Origin: Bryobacteraceae bacterium
GTDB taxonomy: Bacteria; Acidobacteriota; Terriglobia; Bryobacterales; Bryobacteraceae
Length of the DNA: 7,074 bases
Assembly: GCA_025350445.1 (NCBI GenBank)
Contig: JANXXV010000913.1
Location: forward strand, 1-7,074
Reading direction: 5' to 3'
Part shown: piece after piece, positions 6,447 through 7,074 of the stretch
Position numbering within the stretch: position 1 is the stretch's first letter
How the letters are laid out: each line of letters opens with the position of its first letter
The notes under the pieces: model-generated
Seen by the model: the letters and a program-made list of their open reading frames with translations, nothing else
What the model was told of the DNA's origin: nothing
The model's database searches: none
Position numbers and translations under genes: made by a program

Positions 6447-6575
6447 CCGATAGATGCACGACGGACAAAGCGTCTGCCCAATGTCTTCCCGGACAAATGG
6501 CTGGTTGCATTGGGCGCACACCCAGCCGTTTCTCCGCGCCAGACTCTCGCGTTCGTCATCGCGCGGGCTCACCAT
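6432..6575 (-). CDS. Small zinc-ribbon protein
   Basis: A 47-residue protein, short enough to be missed by standard annotation. A charged N-terminus (1-16) leads into a four-cysteine zinc-ribbon: CAQC (Cys20, Cys23), a 13-residue knuckle spacing, then CPSC (Cys37, Cys40), ending IYRMYAD. This Cx2C-x13-Cx2C layout is a standard single-zinc ribbon and is very unlikely in a random frame. It has no signal peptide, so it should be cytoplasmic. The start codon lies 4 bases after the stop of the preceding one-TM protein gene (TGA-ttct-ATG), which indicates co-translation; no separate Shine-Dalgarno is visible. Such ribbons can bind nucleic acid, bind protein or simply store structural zinc. I do not recognise a named family. 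Confidence is high for the gene and low for function. Confidence 0.72.
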   Translation of the reverse strand: MVSPRDDERESLARRNGWVCAQCNQPFVREDIGQTLCPSCIYRMYAD

Positions 6576-6579
6576 AGAA

Positions 6580-7074
6580 TCAAGTGCGCGGCGAGCGGAA
6601 CGGCGCTGCAACCACGGAGAGCAATCTCTTGAGGATATGTGGTTTCGTACGGGCCGCCGCCGCTGGAGTCACCTCTATTTCCTTCGGTAGAGGGTCGATG
6701 TAGTCATCGGTGAAATTCAAATCCGGGGAATCGAGAAGAGCCATCTGTACCACTTCAGATTTTCTTGCCTGTTGTTGCGGAAGCCGGAATTGGCGCTGCG
6801 GCCGGAACGGCATATTCTCCAGTTTCTTCGGAGGCGCCGATTCCAGTTCCACCTTCGGCATCGCGATCAGAGCGAGGCTGGAGGGATATTCGCGAGTAAA
6901 AGGCAAGTCGAGCGCGGCGGTGGTCACCTGGGAATCCAGCAGGCGATCCAGGCGAACGAACCGAATTGAATCAGGCACTACCAACAACACCAGGCTGGCG
7001 GCGATCGCTCTGCTGGCCCACCCCTGCCAAGCCCGCGACTGCAAGCCTGACAGCGTCTGACGCCGCCGAACCGG
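6580..7074 (-). CDS. Partial one-TM protein, N-terminus beyond the window
   Basis: The frame stays open from its TGA to the window edge: 164 residues visible. The only nearby start is a TTG at 7044 without a good Shine-Dalgarno, so the real start is probably outside the window. Order of features: a basic, Trp-containing stretch, one short hydrophobic segment (RAIAASLVLLVV, about 7011-6976), then about 125 mostly hydrophilic residues. These include a Pro/Gln/Arg-rich part (FRPQRQFRLPQQQARK), an acidic DSPDLNFTDDYIDPLP and a basic C-terminus. Basic residues before the helix suggest an N-in, C-out single-pass protein. The pattern of cytoplasmic head, one helix and periplasmic tail is that of anti-sigma-type or other signalling proteins, but the diagnostic head is missing, so this is a guess. 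The zinc-ribbon gene follows after 4 bases. Confidence 0.65.
   Translation of the reverse strand, partial: PVRRRQTLSGLQSRAWQGWASRAIAASLVLLVVPDSIRFVRLDRLLDSQVTTAALDLPFTREYPSSLALIAMPKVELESAPPKKLENMPFRPQRQFRLPQQQARKSEVVQMALLDSPDLNFTDDYIDPLPKEIEVTPAAAARTKPHILKRLLSVVAAPFRSPRT

Noticed and set aside
6710..7060. Plus-strand 116-codon frame opposite the edge gene
   Set aside because: No recognisable motif; the minus-strand frame has a membrane helix and a 4-base link to the zinc-ribbon gene, which fits the strand of its neighbours.
7000..7074. A CQAC motif in another minus-strand frame at the right edge, suggesting a further zinc ribbon
   Set aside because: The frame closes quickly and lacks an ordered second cysteine pair; it overlaps the better-supported edge gene.

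Overview
The window looks like a chromosomal segment of a GC-rich, Gram-negative bacterium, most likely an acidobacterium of the Solibacter/Bryobacter type. The pointers are a predicted outer-membrane beta-barrel, a large secreted two-domain alpha/beta hydrolase, a fused membrane/spermidine-synthase-like protein and a tiny Lys-rich secreted peptide. This assignment is from general family knowledge and is not proven here. No mobile element, CRISPR array, tRNA or rRNA gene was seen, and there is no gene-free stretch longer than about 200 bases.

Layout. Left block (minus strand): a secreted alpha/beta hydrolase (3074 to 1302) is followed by an amidase-signature enzyme (1202 to 6). The joint between them holds a 36-codon reading frame (1305 to 1195). 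It overlaps the hydrolase stop as ATGA and the amidase GTG start as GTGAATAG. It is either a translationally coupled mini-gene or the shifted C-terminus of the hydrolase. Middle block (plus strand, divergent from the hydrolase): a 47-residue secreted cationic peptide with a perfect Shine-Dalgarno (3259 to 3402) lies 33 bases before a 683-residue membrane protein with a C-terminal spermidine-synthase-like domain (3436 to 5487). Right block (minus strand, convergent with the middle block): the 5' portion of a one-TM protein gene running off the window edge (7074 to 6580), a 47-residue zinc-ribbon protein 4 bases behind it (6575 to 6432), then a beta-barrel outer-membrane protein (6295 to 5522).

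How the genes may work together. The hydrolase and amidase probably share a transcript and could act in sequence on an ester- and amide-containing substrate, the hydrolase outside the cytoplasm and the amidase inside; the substrate is unknown. The cationic peptide and the fused spermidine-synthase-like protein probably share a transcript. The truncated one-TM protein and the zinc-ribbon protein are almost certainly co-translated. No complete new system is demonstrated. The best leads are the three sub-50-codon genes, the possible frameshift at the hydrolase end, and the second, nucleophile-less hydrolase domain.
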